This document shows positions 11,201 through 19,600 of a stretch of DNA of 64,000 nt, piece after piece. Within the stretch, counting starts at the first letter, position 1, and each line of letters opens with the position of its first letter. The translations under genes were made by a program, and so were the position numbers. This stretch comes from Lanius collurio. Lineage: Eukaryota; Chordata; Aves; Passeriformes; Laniidae. The notes beneath the pieces are model-generated. The model ran no database searches. It was not told the origin of the DNA and worked only from the letters and a program-made list of their open reading frames with translations. Where the stretch lies: positions 1,987,063 to 2,051,062 of the forward strand of contig JACBWW010000023.1 of assembly GCA_020086605.1 (NCBI GenBank), written 5' to 3'.

Positions 11201-13141
11201 TAATTAAGTAGAGTGAAAATATGTAGAACAGTCATCACTGGTTGCTTCCAAGGGATGAAGTTCTGGCAAAAAAAAGGCAGCAGCAGGCTCAGAAGTACAA
11301 AGGTGAAACTACAGCAATTTCCCATTTATATAAATGACTGCAGAGGCTGCATTAGAAAGCTAGTTTATAAGCTACATGGTTTTATTTTTTTTTAGGAGGG
11401 ATTCAGGTCTGTTTGCACTTTCACCTGTGCAGGAACTTCCAATGCTAGCAAACTATGTCTTCCTTACCTACCCATTGTTTCCCTGATGATTTCTTAAAGG
11501 AAGCAAAAATGCACAATGAAAAATGAATATTAAATAAATAGTAAAATTAAGAACCTGTCTACAGGGGGCCTCTCATAAAGAATATGACAGGTTCTAAGAC
11601 AAGAGATAACAAGTAGGGATAAGATTCAGCTAAAATAAAGTTATTCAATAAAAGGTAAGCATGTTCTTGAGTGTGTATCCTTTTACTGACAAATGCAAAT
11701 GAACAAGATCAGTTACAGTAACTAATATTCAACTATTTTTGGATGTGCATAAGAGTAATTTCATTGTGCATGAGAATAATTTCACTGTGAACTGACTAGC
11801 AGTATGTATACCACGTGAAATTAAAGAATGCTCATAAACCAAACTTGGTGGAAGTGGGATTTATTTTCTTTTTTACCTTGTCTTTCACTATAAATATATA
11901 TTCTTCTGTAAAAGAAAAATAGGTTACTTCTGCATTTTTATAGTACAAGTTACAAAGTTAACAACGCTATGAGATACTGATCCTATAGAAGCAACCTGGA
12001 GCAGAAATCAAACCAGGAAATAACGAGTCAGTTCTTGACTACTCCGAGCCATACTTCATCTCACTTCTTATTTCAGAGGGCGACAGTAGTCTGTAACTAA
12101 CCTTAATGAATGAGAAAAACGGAGCTGAAGTTGCAAATTTCAAAGCTCAATTTTAAAAGCGTTTGATTTAGTTCACAAATACATCAAACAGCTCACTCAG
12201 GACTTTAAGGTAGCGCCTTCTGAACAATGTTATACATTCCTCAAAGCTACTGTTTCCGGAAAAAAAAAAAAAAGAAATTAAAAAAAGAAAAAAAAAAAAG
12301 AAAAAAAAAAAAAGAAAAAAAAGCTGAATATTGATATAAGCAGCTTGTAGCTGTAGCACGTGCCCAGGGAAGGAGCGCAGCCCGTTCACACTGCCGGGGG
12401 ATTTTCCTTCCTTCCCTGTCACCCCGGCGCTCCAGACAACCACTCTCCCCGCTCGGGAGCGAGCCGACACCTTCGAGCGTAAAAGCGCTATTCCTAAGGC
12501 GGACAGAAATGTTGTCTGTTCACTAAAACCTCCTTTTCCTCGGCGTTTGAAAGGCAGCCGATGTCATTCGGCTCCTTAAGGAAAAGTCACGGCGCGGCCC
12601 CGACCGGCCCCATGCACCATCCCGGCACGGCCGGCCCCAAGCCTTTGGGCTTGGGCATCGCGCAGCGTTCGCTGCCCGACGGCGTCCCTCAAACTTTTAT
12701 TTCACGAGCCATCGCTGCCGGGCCCGGTCCCGGCGGGCCCCGAGGGGAGCGCGGCGCCACTTACGATCTCGGAGCGGCCGTCGCGGCAGGCGTTCTGGAA
12801 GCGGGCCTGCCTCTCCTCGTGCGGCCGGTCCCTGAAGCCGGTGTATTTAATCTGCGGGGAACAGGGCGCGCAATCAGAGGGGCCAATCCCGGCGATAAGG
12901 GGGCAGCGGAGTGCACTGACTGCGCCTCCCTGCGCCGCCGGCTCGGCTCCCGCTGCGGCTGAGGGGAGGCGCGGGGCTGCCCCGGCTCCTCCGCGGCCCG
13001 CGGAAACTTTCCTTACGACGGGCGGAGGGAGGGAGAGAAGGGGGAGCCCCACCGCCGCCTCACCTCGCACTCGCGGCTCAGCTTCCTGAAGAACTCCTCG
13101 TTCTCGAACTTGCTCCGCTGGTCGGGGACAACCCGCGGCAT
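8183..13141 (-). CDS. CBFB: CBFB, core-binding factor subunit beta, 5' part (exons 1-3 of a gene cut by the window edge)
   Basis: Three minus-strand exons join in phase 0 to give the first 94 residues of CBF-beta. The family protein binds the Runt domain of RUNX1/2/3, does not touch DNA itself, and raises RUNX DNA affinity and stability; it works in the nucleus after RUNX-dependent import. Seen here: start MPRVVPDQRSKFENEEFF, then IKYTGFRDRPHEERQARF, then AFVATGTNLSLQFFPASW. Exons are 78, 87 and 117 nt, separated by introns of 212 and 4,465 bp, with donors GTGAGG, GTAAGT and GTAAGG and AG acceptors. From memory, Gly61, Asn63 and Gln67 lie at the RUNX interface, and all three are present. Against the mammalian protein as I remember it, three residues differ: Thr82 for Ser, Phe88 for Leu, Gly92 for Ala. 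The remaining roughly 90 residues must lie left of position 1. Identification is very secure; alternative splicing cannot be judged. Confidence 0.97.
9648..9682. repeat. (TTG)n / (TTTG)n simple repeat
   Basis: Tandem TTG units passing into TTTG units, in CBFB intron 2. Confidence 0.8.
11745..11786. repeat. Two-copy 21-bp tandem repeat
   Basis: Two adjacent copies beginning GTGCAT, with three mismatches between them, in CBFB intron 2. Looks like a local duplication. Confidence 0.7.
12258..12323. repeat. A-rich tract
   Basis: A 66-nt A-rich stretch with scattered G and one TT. On the CBFB sense strand it is a T-rich run about 440 bp into intron 2, close to the CpG-island edge. Confidence 0.85.
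12765..12851 (-). CDS. CBFB: CBFB coding exon 2 (residues 27-55)
   Basis: Twenty-nine codons on the minus strand read IKYTGFRDRPHEERQARF then QNACRDGRSEI, identical to the mammalian protein as I remember it. The acceptor is CCCCGCAG and the donor is GTAAGT, a consensus site at 12759-12764. The exon is phase 0 at both ends. It codes for part of the alpha/beta fold of CBF-beta that precedes the RUNX-binding strands. It lies in the same CpG island as exon 1. Confidence 0.97.
12852..13063 (-). other. CBFB: CBFB intron 1 (212 bp, CpG-rich)
   Basis: A short GC-rich intron between a GTGAGG donor and a CCCTGTTCCCCGCAG acceptor. It is wholly within the CpG island and carries a CCAAT pentamer on the plus strand at 12883-12887. 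Its length is not divisible by three, so retention would shift the frame after residue 26. Confidence 0.93.
13064..13141 (-). CDS. CBFB: CBFB coding exon 1 (residues 1-26)
   Basis: On the minus strand ATG at 13141-13139 opens 26 codons reading MPRVVPDQRSKFENEEFF and on to RKLSRECE. The start sits in CCCACCACC-ATG, with A at -3, a good vertebrate context, and the protein begins exactly where the family does. The exon ends in GAG and is followed by the donor GTGAGGCGG. It lies inside the CpG island. Reading through into intron 1 would leave the correct frame, because that intron is 212 nt, not a multiple of three. Any 5' UTR runs to higher coordinates and its length cannot be fixed here. Confidence 0.97.
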
Positions 13142-13466
13142 GGTGGTGGGGCCGCCGCCGCCGGCTGCCCTCCTTCCTTCCTTCCCTCCCTCCCTCCCGC
13201 CCGCCCAGCGCTGTCCCAGCCCCAGCGCTCGCCTCGCCCTTTGTTAGCCCCCGCCGGCGGCGCCCCCCCTTCTCTCCTCCCGTCCCTCCTCCTCCCGCGG
13301 CGCAGGCAGAGCAGCCGCAGCCGCCGCCGGAGCTCGATGCTGCTGCTGCTGCCGCCGCCGCCGCCCGCTCCCGCCCCCAGCCCGCTCCCTCCCCTCCGAC
13401 TTCCTCCCGGCTCGTAAACTCGGCCCGAACAGCCGCGCCATTCACAACTCCGCCGCCGCCGCCGCC

Positions 13467-13476
13467 GCGCATGCGC
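13467..13476. promoter_or_regulatory. NRF1-type palindrome GCGCATGCGC
   Basis: A perfect GCGCATGCGC palindrome lies about 325 bp upstream of the CBFB start codon, directly after a run of CCG triplets. It matches the NRF1 consensus, a common core-promoter element of CpG-island genes. Its position suits the CBFB core promoter or 5' UTR; binding is inferred. Confidence 0.55.
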
Positions 13477-13503
13477 CCCGCGAGGCGGGAAGCGGGCGAG
13501 GGG

Positions 13504-13510
13504 TGACTCA
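13504..13510. promoter_or_regulatory. AP-1 (TRE) site TGACTCA in the CBFB CpG island
   Basis: A consensus TGACTCA lies 28 bp from the NRF1-type palindrome, on the upstream side for CBFB. A 7-mer can occur by chance, but it stands in the expected promoter region. Confidence 0.4.
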
Positions 13511-13900
13511 GAGCCCCCATCCGCGTCCCTCGGCCGGGCGCTGGTTCGCCCACAGCGGGGCCGCTCCCGTTCGCTCCCTCCGTCACCGCTCCTCCCGTCA
13601 CCGCGGCTCGGCGCGGTGCTTTCCGCCTCCCCGCTGCGAGGGGAGCAGCCCCAGCACTGCGGCGGGCGGGGAGGGGACGCCCCCCGCGGCCCGGTGGAGA
13701 TGGGGAGCGCTCCCCTCAGAGCGGGGACCCCGCCGGCCCGTTCGTGTGGGGAGCAGGCAGTGGCCGCGCCGTGTGCCCCCGCCTCGAGGTTGGCGGTGAG
13801 GATGGGGCAGGTAGGAAGGGACAGCGCTGGCCTCGCACCTCCTCGTCTGGCTCCCTCCCCCAGGTCAGTGTGAAGGCTGGAGGAGCCCACGGGTGGTCCC

Positions 13901-14282
13901 AGAGCCCCGCCGCTGACAGGAGCCAGCCCGCTGTCTGGCTGCCGCCCCAAACGCGATGCATCCATCTGTCAGTCCCTCTGCCTGCCCAGCAGCAGCTGCC
14001 CAGCCACACTGGCCTGTTCCTGAGGGGAGCAGGAGCACCCATCACCACCTCAGGATGTGGCTTGCTGTCTTTGAAGTCGTGGTGTCAGTCTAGAGCAAAA
14101 CCAAAACCCAGCACTTCGCTGCACCAGTGGTTGAAAAGTTCACTTTCATGCTAGAAACACAGTAGCCTGAACTCTTCATTCTTCATGAACAACCGTTTTG
14201 CAGGAGCTAATTCAAAGAGCACTGCAGGACATACGTCACCTTGCCCTAAATCCGTTTTCTCATACAAACCTCGATTATATCT
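13901..14282. other. Upstream flank of CBFB, no gene seen
   Basis: Transition from the CpG island to ordinary sequence. I see no conserved coding block or RNA gene here. Confidence 0.6.
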
Positions 14283-14607
14283 CAATACCTCATCACAGTC
14301 TACAACTTCATCATGAGGGGAAGTAGAGGGGCAATATAATGACAGGACCCAAGGAAATGGCCTGAAGTTGTGTCAGGGGAGGTTTAGGTTGGACGTCAGA
14401 AAAAGGTTCTTCACCCAGAGGGTGTTTGGGCATTGGAACAGGCTCCCCGGGGAAGTGGTCACAGCAGTAAAGCTGACAGAGTTCAAGCAGCACTTGGACA
14501 ATGTTCTCAGGCACATGGTGTGACTCTCGGGGATGGTGCTGTGCAGGTGTAAGAGTTGGAATCTATGTTCCTTGTGGGTCCCTTCCAACTCGGTATTCTG
14601 GGATTGT
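14283..14607 (+). mobile_element. CR1 LINE 3' fragment
   Basis: Begins within the CCTCATCACAGTCTACAAC motif and passes through GAGGGGAAGTAGAGGGGCA, GGTTTAGGTTGGACGTCAG, AAGGTTCTTCACCCAGAGG and GGAACAGGCTCCCCGGGGA to GGGTCCCTTCCAACTC. These are the usual landmarks of the end of avian CR1 ORF2 and its short 3' UTR. It is 5'-truncated, has an internal deletion relative to the usual order, and is broken by stops, so it is a dead copy. Confidence 0.9.
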
Positions 14608-14834
14608 TTTCCTACAGCCACTCACCCAGGTTTTTAGCAGCTCTGGAGCATCATAAGGATGGCAGCATGAGCCAAAACCAGCTAGGTATTACAATACCTG
14701 TTGCTAACATTAAAATATTAGAGCATATTAGATTTTTTGATAAAGAAAGGAGGTTTTCTAATCTCTCAGTATTGCAATCTTAACTTTACACATAGCCATG
14801 CAAATTGAAACCAGCAATGTTAAGGTTAGCCAGA

Positions 14835-14856
14835 ATACTTGATTTGAATCAAGTAT
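14835..14856. repeat. Inverted repeat, 10-bp arms, 2-bp spacer
   Basis: Arm ATACTTGATT, spacer TG, then the exact reverse complement AATCAAGTAT. It could extrude as a cruciform or bind a dimeric factor; it may also be chance in AT-rich DNA. Confidence 0.8.
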
Positions 14857-17800
14857 GAGCAAAATAATAAAAATGAGTAAAGTAACTGTATACAGATTAA
14901 CTAATTGTATACAGACTTCATAGGAAAAAACATCAGACTTTTTTTCTAAATGTAGAAAATAGGCTATGAGAAACAATATATTTCTGATCAAAAGGAAAAC
15001 TGAAGATAACTGTTTAACCTGTATCTTCTGATTTTTGGTATGTTACTGTAATGCAGACATAGATAAATTCAGAAGTTAAAAGCATTAAAAGAACTGTTTT
15101 AAAGGACTTTTTTCAACCTGAAAAGAAAATACACTGACATTGAAAACATAAAATATTATGTATTGTCTTGATTCATTTAGATTAATATCAACCCTTAAGT
15201 GAAATTTTCGTGAATGTCAGCCACATTTAAAAGGTCCCAAAATAAGACATTAAAAAAAAAAAAAAATCCATATCACTATTCATCTTACAGCAAGATCAAT
15301 ACCAGGAGCGTAGGCCTGCAGGAGAACTGCCAAGTTCATAAGGTAGAAATCTGCTCTCTTGACCTCCAATAATCTTTCACTACTTGCTACTACCTCACCC
15401 AGTTCCATCTCCTCATCCCTGAAACTAACTGTGCCTTCTTCCAAACAACAGTTTGCAAAAAAAATTTACCAAGGTCAAAAGTGAGATGAGTGGTTGTAAA
15501 GCCCTAAAATAAGAAACAGGAGATGTAATCACCTAGCAAGTTTGGTGTTTTGACCTTGGCATATATTTTTCAACACTTTGGAAACAACATTGAGTCTGAC
15601 TGCTTTCCCCCATGCAGCTCTTTGTTTAACATTTGTCATCCTGCAGTTTCCATCTTTCCAAAGTTTTTCTTTTAAATAAAGTGAGTCAATATTGTCAGAA
15701 AGTCTGTAAGAGATCAGACACTGCCCGTGCTTTTTGCCTCAGTTAGTTGATGCGGAAACAGCATAGCTGGAAGGGATGAGATGGAGCATAGTGGCACAGG
15801 ATCATATTATTCTTCTGAATTTATCCAGTTTCTTTACACTAAGCTAGCTGACACACAGACACAAAAAGGTCTTTTATGCTGAAGAATACCTTCTTAGAAA
15901 AGGCAACCAATTATTTCATATTCATATAAAGAAAACAATTATTTTAGACATGTTTTGTCATCAAGAAAAGCTATGAAATTGTACCAGCTTTTCCTTTCTC
16001 TACCTCTCTCAGCCCCCAGCATCTAACAAGACAATTAAGGTCTTAAAGAGAGTGAAGTTCCTATTTTTTTTTTTGTTCCTAACTAGATGTAGGAGAGGCA
16101 CACAAACTAATAATGTCTTTGCAGCACGAAAGGCTAGAGCATAATTTGCACAGTTATTTACCCTGTTTGGCCAGAGTCACTGGCCACCAGCCAGACAGTC
16201 AACATAGATCAGAGGCTGCTTTGCAGGTGGTAGCTGGGGGACATGAGAGGGAAAACTGAGGTTATTGTGTGAGAGATGGGATACAGTCTCATGGGAATTC
16301 TGCAGCTCACCAAACCCTTTTTCTTTTAGCACAACACACCAAAACAAGCTAGAACCTTTTTCCTTGTGCATAACCAAATGCAACTACCTCCCAAAGGCAT
16401 CTTGGTGATACCTCTGCAAACCATTTCACCGTGGTTCAGGCTGCTTAGATTTTAGTAAGCTTGGCTCAGTGTGCAAATCTCTGGTCTGTTGAACTTAGGC
16501 TGTTCATCAGTCCTCCAGGTGAGTCACCTTCAGAAAACAGAAATGGTCAAGCATGCTGCTTTCTGAGTGAGCTCTCAGAACATATCCCTTTCCAAAATAA
16601 GATCTAACATGTTTACAGTGCATTGATAATTGAGACAGAACACCACTGAAGGATTTCCAGATGGAATGTTTTTGAGAAAGGGAGCTTTCTTCAAGTTCCA
16701 AGTCCTGGTATGTACTGTTCTTTCTATAACCCTCCTTTACCATGCCTTTAAAACCTCTGGTTTCCCCGAGGTAGCAGCATTTGATGAACAACTGCATGGC
16801 ACCAGTGTTATATTGTTCTCTAGACTTCACACATGTGAGACACTAAGCCAGACTCCTGTGTATCCAATGATCTATGGCAGCTGCAGTACAATCAAACATC
16901 AGCATTATGTATGTACAAGCTACTCTGTGATTATAGATCCATTAATAAACTGTTTTCAAGATATAATTATGCACATTAGGTGTGAAATGCAATCCACTCT
17001 ACGCAAGGTCTGTGCTTATGGGTACTACAAAATTCGGGAGGAGGGGGAGAAATTGAGCATATTAATTGACTTCTTTCCCCCAGAATAATTTTCATTTCCC
17101 TGCTACTGCAACTGATCCTTCCAGCCCAAATATCTTCACGGGAGTCACCCCACCAGTGGAGGGTATTGCTGATCAGTTCATGGACCCACAGCCACATGCA
17201 GAAACCATCCTGAAATGCTGTAGCTCACCCGCAGAGCAGCCTTTCATGTCTAGCCTGCATACATCAGCATAAAGATCTATCTTATCTGAGGACTCCCAAA
17301 ATAACCCAGATGAGGGATAGGGGCAATGCAGAGGATCATGAGCTATCAGTCAGTTCATGTGTGTGGAAGCACTTTATGCAGAGATGGTTGTAGGGACTCC
17401 AAAGGCAACAATGTGCAGCTTTCAGGACTTCGCCAAGTCCAAAGTTGATACCTAAACATCTTACCTAGCACAACAAGGTAAGAGCCATACCACAACAGTA
17501 AAACAAAACAATCCAATTTTGCATTATGAGTGGGAAGTTGCCTACCACTTAAAAAACACCAAGCATGGCAGGTATGAGGGAGGAAGCAGCACCTCATGTC
17601 TCTTCTCTCTAAACCAGGCTGCAAGAGAGATGCATCTTTTCATTCCAGATTCCAAAGCTGGAACTTTTTTCCTAAAAGAAAATGCCCAAATAACTCAAAG
17701 CATCTGGAGTATTCAGTCAGGAGATAGCAGATAGCAGACCCTTCCCTCACTGAAGCTGTTGAAGCCCAAGTTCCCAGCCTCCACAGTGAGCATCCCAGTC

Positions 17801-18429
17801 ACAGTTACTCTCACACTGGAGAGGCTGTATCCACACCTCTGCTTCAGCATGGGTTACTACCATAGTGCAGCAAAATACCTAAGTCTTCATGGGCAGGCCT
17901 ACATGAAAGGCCAGTAAATACAGCCATCCCTTCTTAGTTGCGTGATTTGGACACCCTGGGCTGTTTCTGGTTGTAAGCACTGGCAGTTTAACTGTGCTTC
18001 ACAAAGGAATAGCATTTCTTTCAATAACACACATGTGCAGCTTCACCCCCAAAAAGCATGGCCTGTACAGCCTGGGACATGCACCTGAATACACCCTTCT
18101 GACACTTGAGTGCCAGCAACTAATCACAAAAACCTCGTGAATATGCAAATATGAAAGTTCAGCATGATATCAGGTTCAGGAGTCTGGTGTAGCAAAGGTG
18201 GCCTCTGATCAATGAGCTTGATACACATCTTAATGAATTGAAAATCTGTTTAAATTTTTTCCATTAACCAGGGGAATACAGATGGTTTTTTTCTAGTAAA
18301 AACAATATAAAATGAAACTTGAGAACATCAGAACAAATTATTCCTCCAAATGATGCAATGGAGCCTGAGCTACACAATTGTTAGAGAACTAAAACAGATT
18401 ATCTGAGAAGGCTCCTTCATACTGGTAAT

Positions 18430-18480
18430 TTGGGACAGTGATGATGACTGCTGTAAGTACAAACTTCTATGATTCTGTGC
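18430..18480 (+). mobile_element. Possible CR1 3' terminal scrap
   Basis: The stretch ends in CTTCTATGATTCTGTG, which resembles the CR1 3' terminus. The body before it is too diverged to confirm. Confidence 0.35.
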
Positions 18481-19016
18481 TATTGATACATATTTTGGCA
18501 ATGGAAGCATGCAGTTTTTACATTAACCTCCTTTTTTTCTAATTTTACCAGTCTCAGCACAAACTGTTAAATATTACCTGAATTCAGAGTCTCCCTTGTC
18601 TGGCAAGCAGAAGCCAGGACTGGATTCCAGCCTTGCCTTTGGCCTTCTAAGTGATGATTTTGGGCATAGGGCTTCACCTCTAATGCCTTAATTCGCCCAC
18701 CTATCGAGTGACTCGAGATCTCCAGATGAAGATCTTGATATATTTATGCAAAGAGCCAGGCACTGTCATTATCCCAGATGTTGAGCAATGAGGAGAAAGT
18801 TTAACTGAGCACAAAATGTGACTCACACAAGCCTAAATACATAAAAGGAAGTGTTTAAAAACTGCCTTTGTGAAAATAGCTCTGAAGATGCTGTTATCAG
18901 TACACAGACAGTGCTAATGGCTCTCAATTGTATGTTGTTCAGACAGCTTTTTCTGTGTTATCTACTGTGCTATCAGCCACACAGTCTCCTTACATTGCTT
19001 TTTATAATCCATTAAA

Positions 19017-19600
19017 AACTTAAAATCCTAGAATAGTTTGGGTTGAAAGGGACTTTTAAAGGCTATCTAGTCTAATCCTCCTGTAACAAGCAGGGATATC
19101 TTCAATTAGATGGGGTTGCTCAGAGTCCTAGCAAGCCTGACTTTGAATGTTTCTGGAAAAGAGGCACCTACCACCTCTCTGGGCAACCTGTGCCAGTGCC
19201 TCACCACCCTCACTGTAAAATATTTCTTCCTTCTATCTAATCTAAATAGACCTTCTCTTTGTTTAAAACCATTACTTCTTGTCCTATTGCAACAGGCCCT
19301 ACTAAAACATTTGTTCCCATCTTTTTTATAGGCCCTCTTTAAGTACTGAGAAGCTGCAATAAGTTTTCCCTGGAGCCTTTTCTTCTCCAGGCTGAACACT
19401 CCTAACTCTCTCAGCCTGTCTTCATAGGAGAGATACTGCAGCCTCTGATCATCTTCACAGTCTTCTCTGAACTGACCCCAACAGGTTGATGTCCTCCCTG
19501 TTCCAGGATCCCCTGAGCTGAATGTAGTACTCCAGATGGGCTCTCAGCAAAGCAGAGTAAAGGGACAGAATCACCTCCCTTGAAATTTTTCAAAAGCATA
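19017..19600 (-). mobile_element. CR1 LINE 3' fragment with the C-terminal part of the ORF2 reverse transcriptase
   Basis: The minus strand carries an open stretch (19106-19399) with LEKKRLQGKLIAASQYLK, NGFKQREGLFRLDRRKKY and WHRLPREVVGASF. These match the C-terminal tail of CR1 ORF2 that codes for the end of the reverse transcriptase polyprotein. The plus strand reads GCCTCACCACCCTCACTGT and GGCTGAACACTCCTAACTC, the complement of the classic CR1 tail. The 3' end lies at the left, where CCTAGAATAGTTTGGGTTG is the complement of the CR1 terminus. It is 5'-truncated near 19600, with no endonuclease or catalytic RT domain, so it cannot move by itself. The ORF2 tail is unusually intact for such a fragment, which suggests a fairly young insertion. 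Confidence 0.95.

Larger units (their letters stand above)
8300..12764 (-). other. CBFB: CBFB intron 2 (4,465 bp)
   Basis: AT-rich intron with a consensus GTAAGT donor and an acceptor ending TTTTTCTAAAAG. It holds an A-rich tract (12258-12323), a TTG/TTTG repeat (9648-9682) and a two-copy 21-bp tandem repeat (11745-11786). Open frames of 60-107 codons on either strand show no recognisable domain. I saw no CR1 copy in it. Confidence 0.9.
12400..13900. promoter_or_regulatory. CBFB: CpG island over the CBFB 5' end
   Basis: An abrupt change from AT-rich intron to very GC- and CpG-rich DNA covers exon 2, intron 1, exon 1 and several hundred bases upstream. It includes triplet runs (CCG and CTG on the plus strand near 13154-13165, 13337-13370 and 13451-13468), GC boxes such as GGGCGGGG at 13664-13671, and two CGTCA half-sites at 13581 and 13596. 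No TATA box stands out. This is the usual promoter type for a broadly expressed gene. The edges are set by eye. Confidence 0.85.
14608..19016. other. Intergenic, moderately AT-rich, no gene recognised
   Basis: I see only short open frames without domains, a 22-bp near-perfect palindrome at 14835-14856, a T run near 16063-16074 and a possible CR1 scrap near 18430-18480. The longest frame, 152 codons at 16630-17088, is not recognisable. Confidence 0.6.

Noticed and set aside
12258..12323. A-rich tract as the tail of a processed pseudogene
   Set aside because: No gene-like body or target-site duplication precedes it on the plus strand.
12702..13965. Long open frames of 295-299 codons in the CpG island
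   Set aside because: They are rich in Gly, Ala, Arg and Ser from GC-rich triplets. Only the short part covering CBFB exon 2 in one of them is real coding sequence.
19110..19331. 73-codon plus-strand frame rich in Leu
   Set aside because: It is the antisense shadow of the CR1 ORF2 tail on the minus strand.
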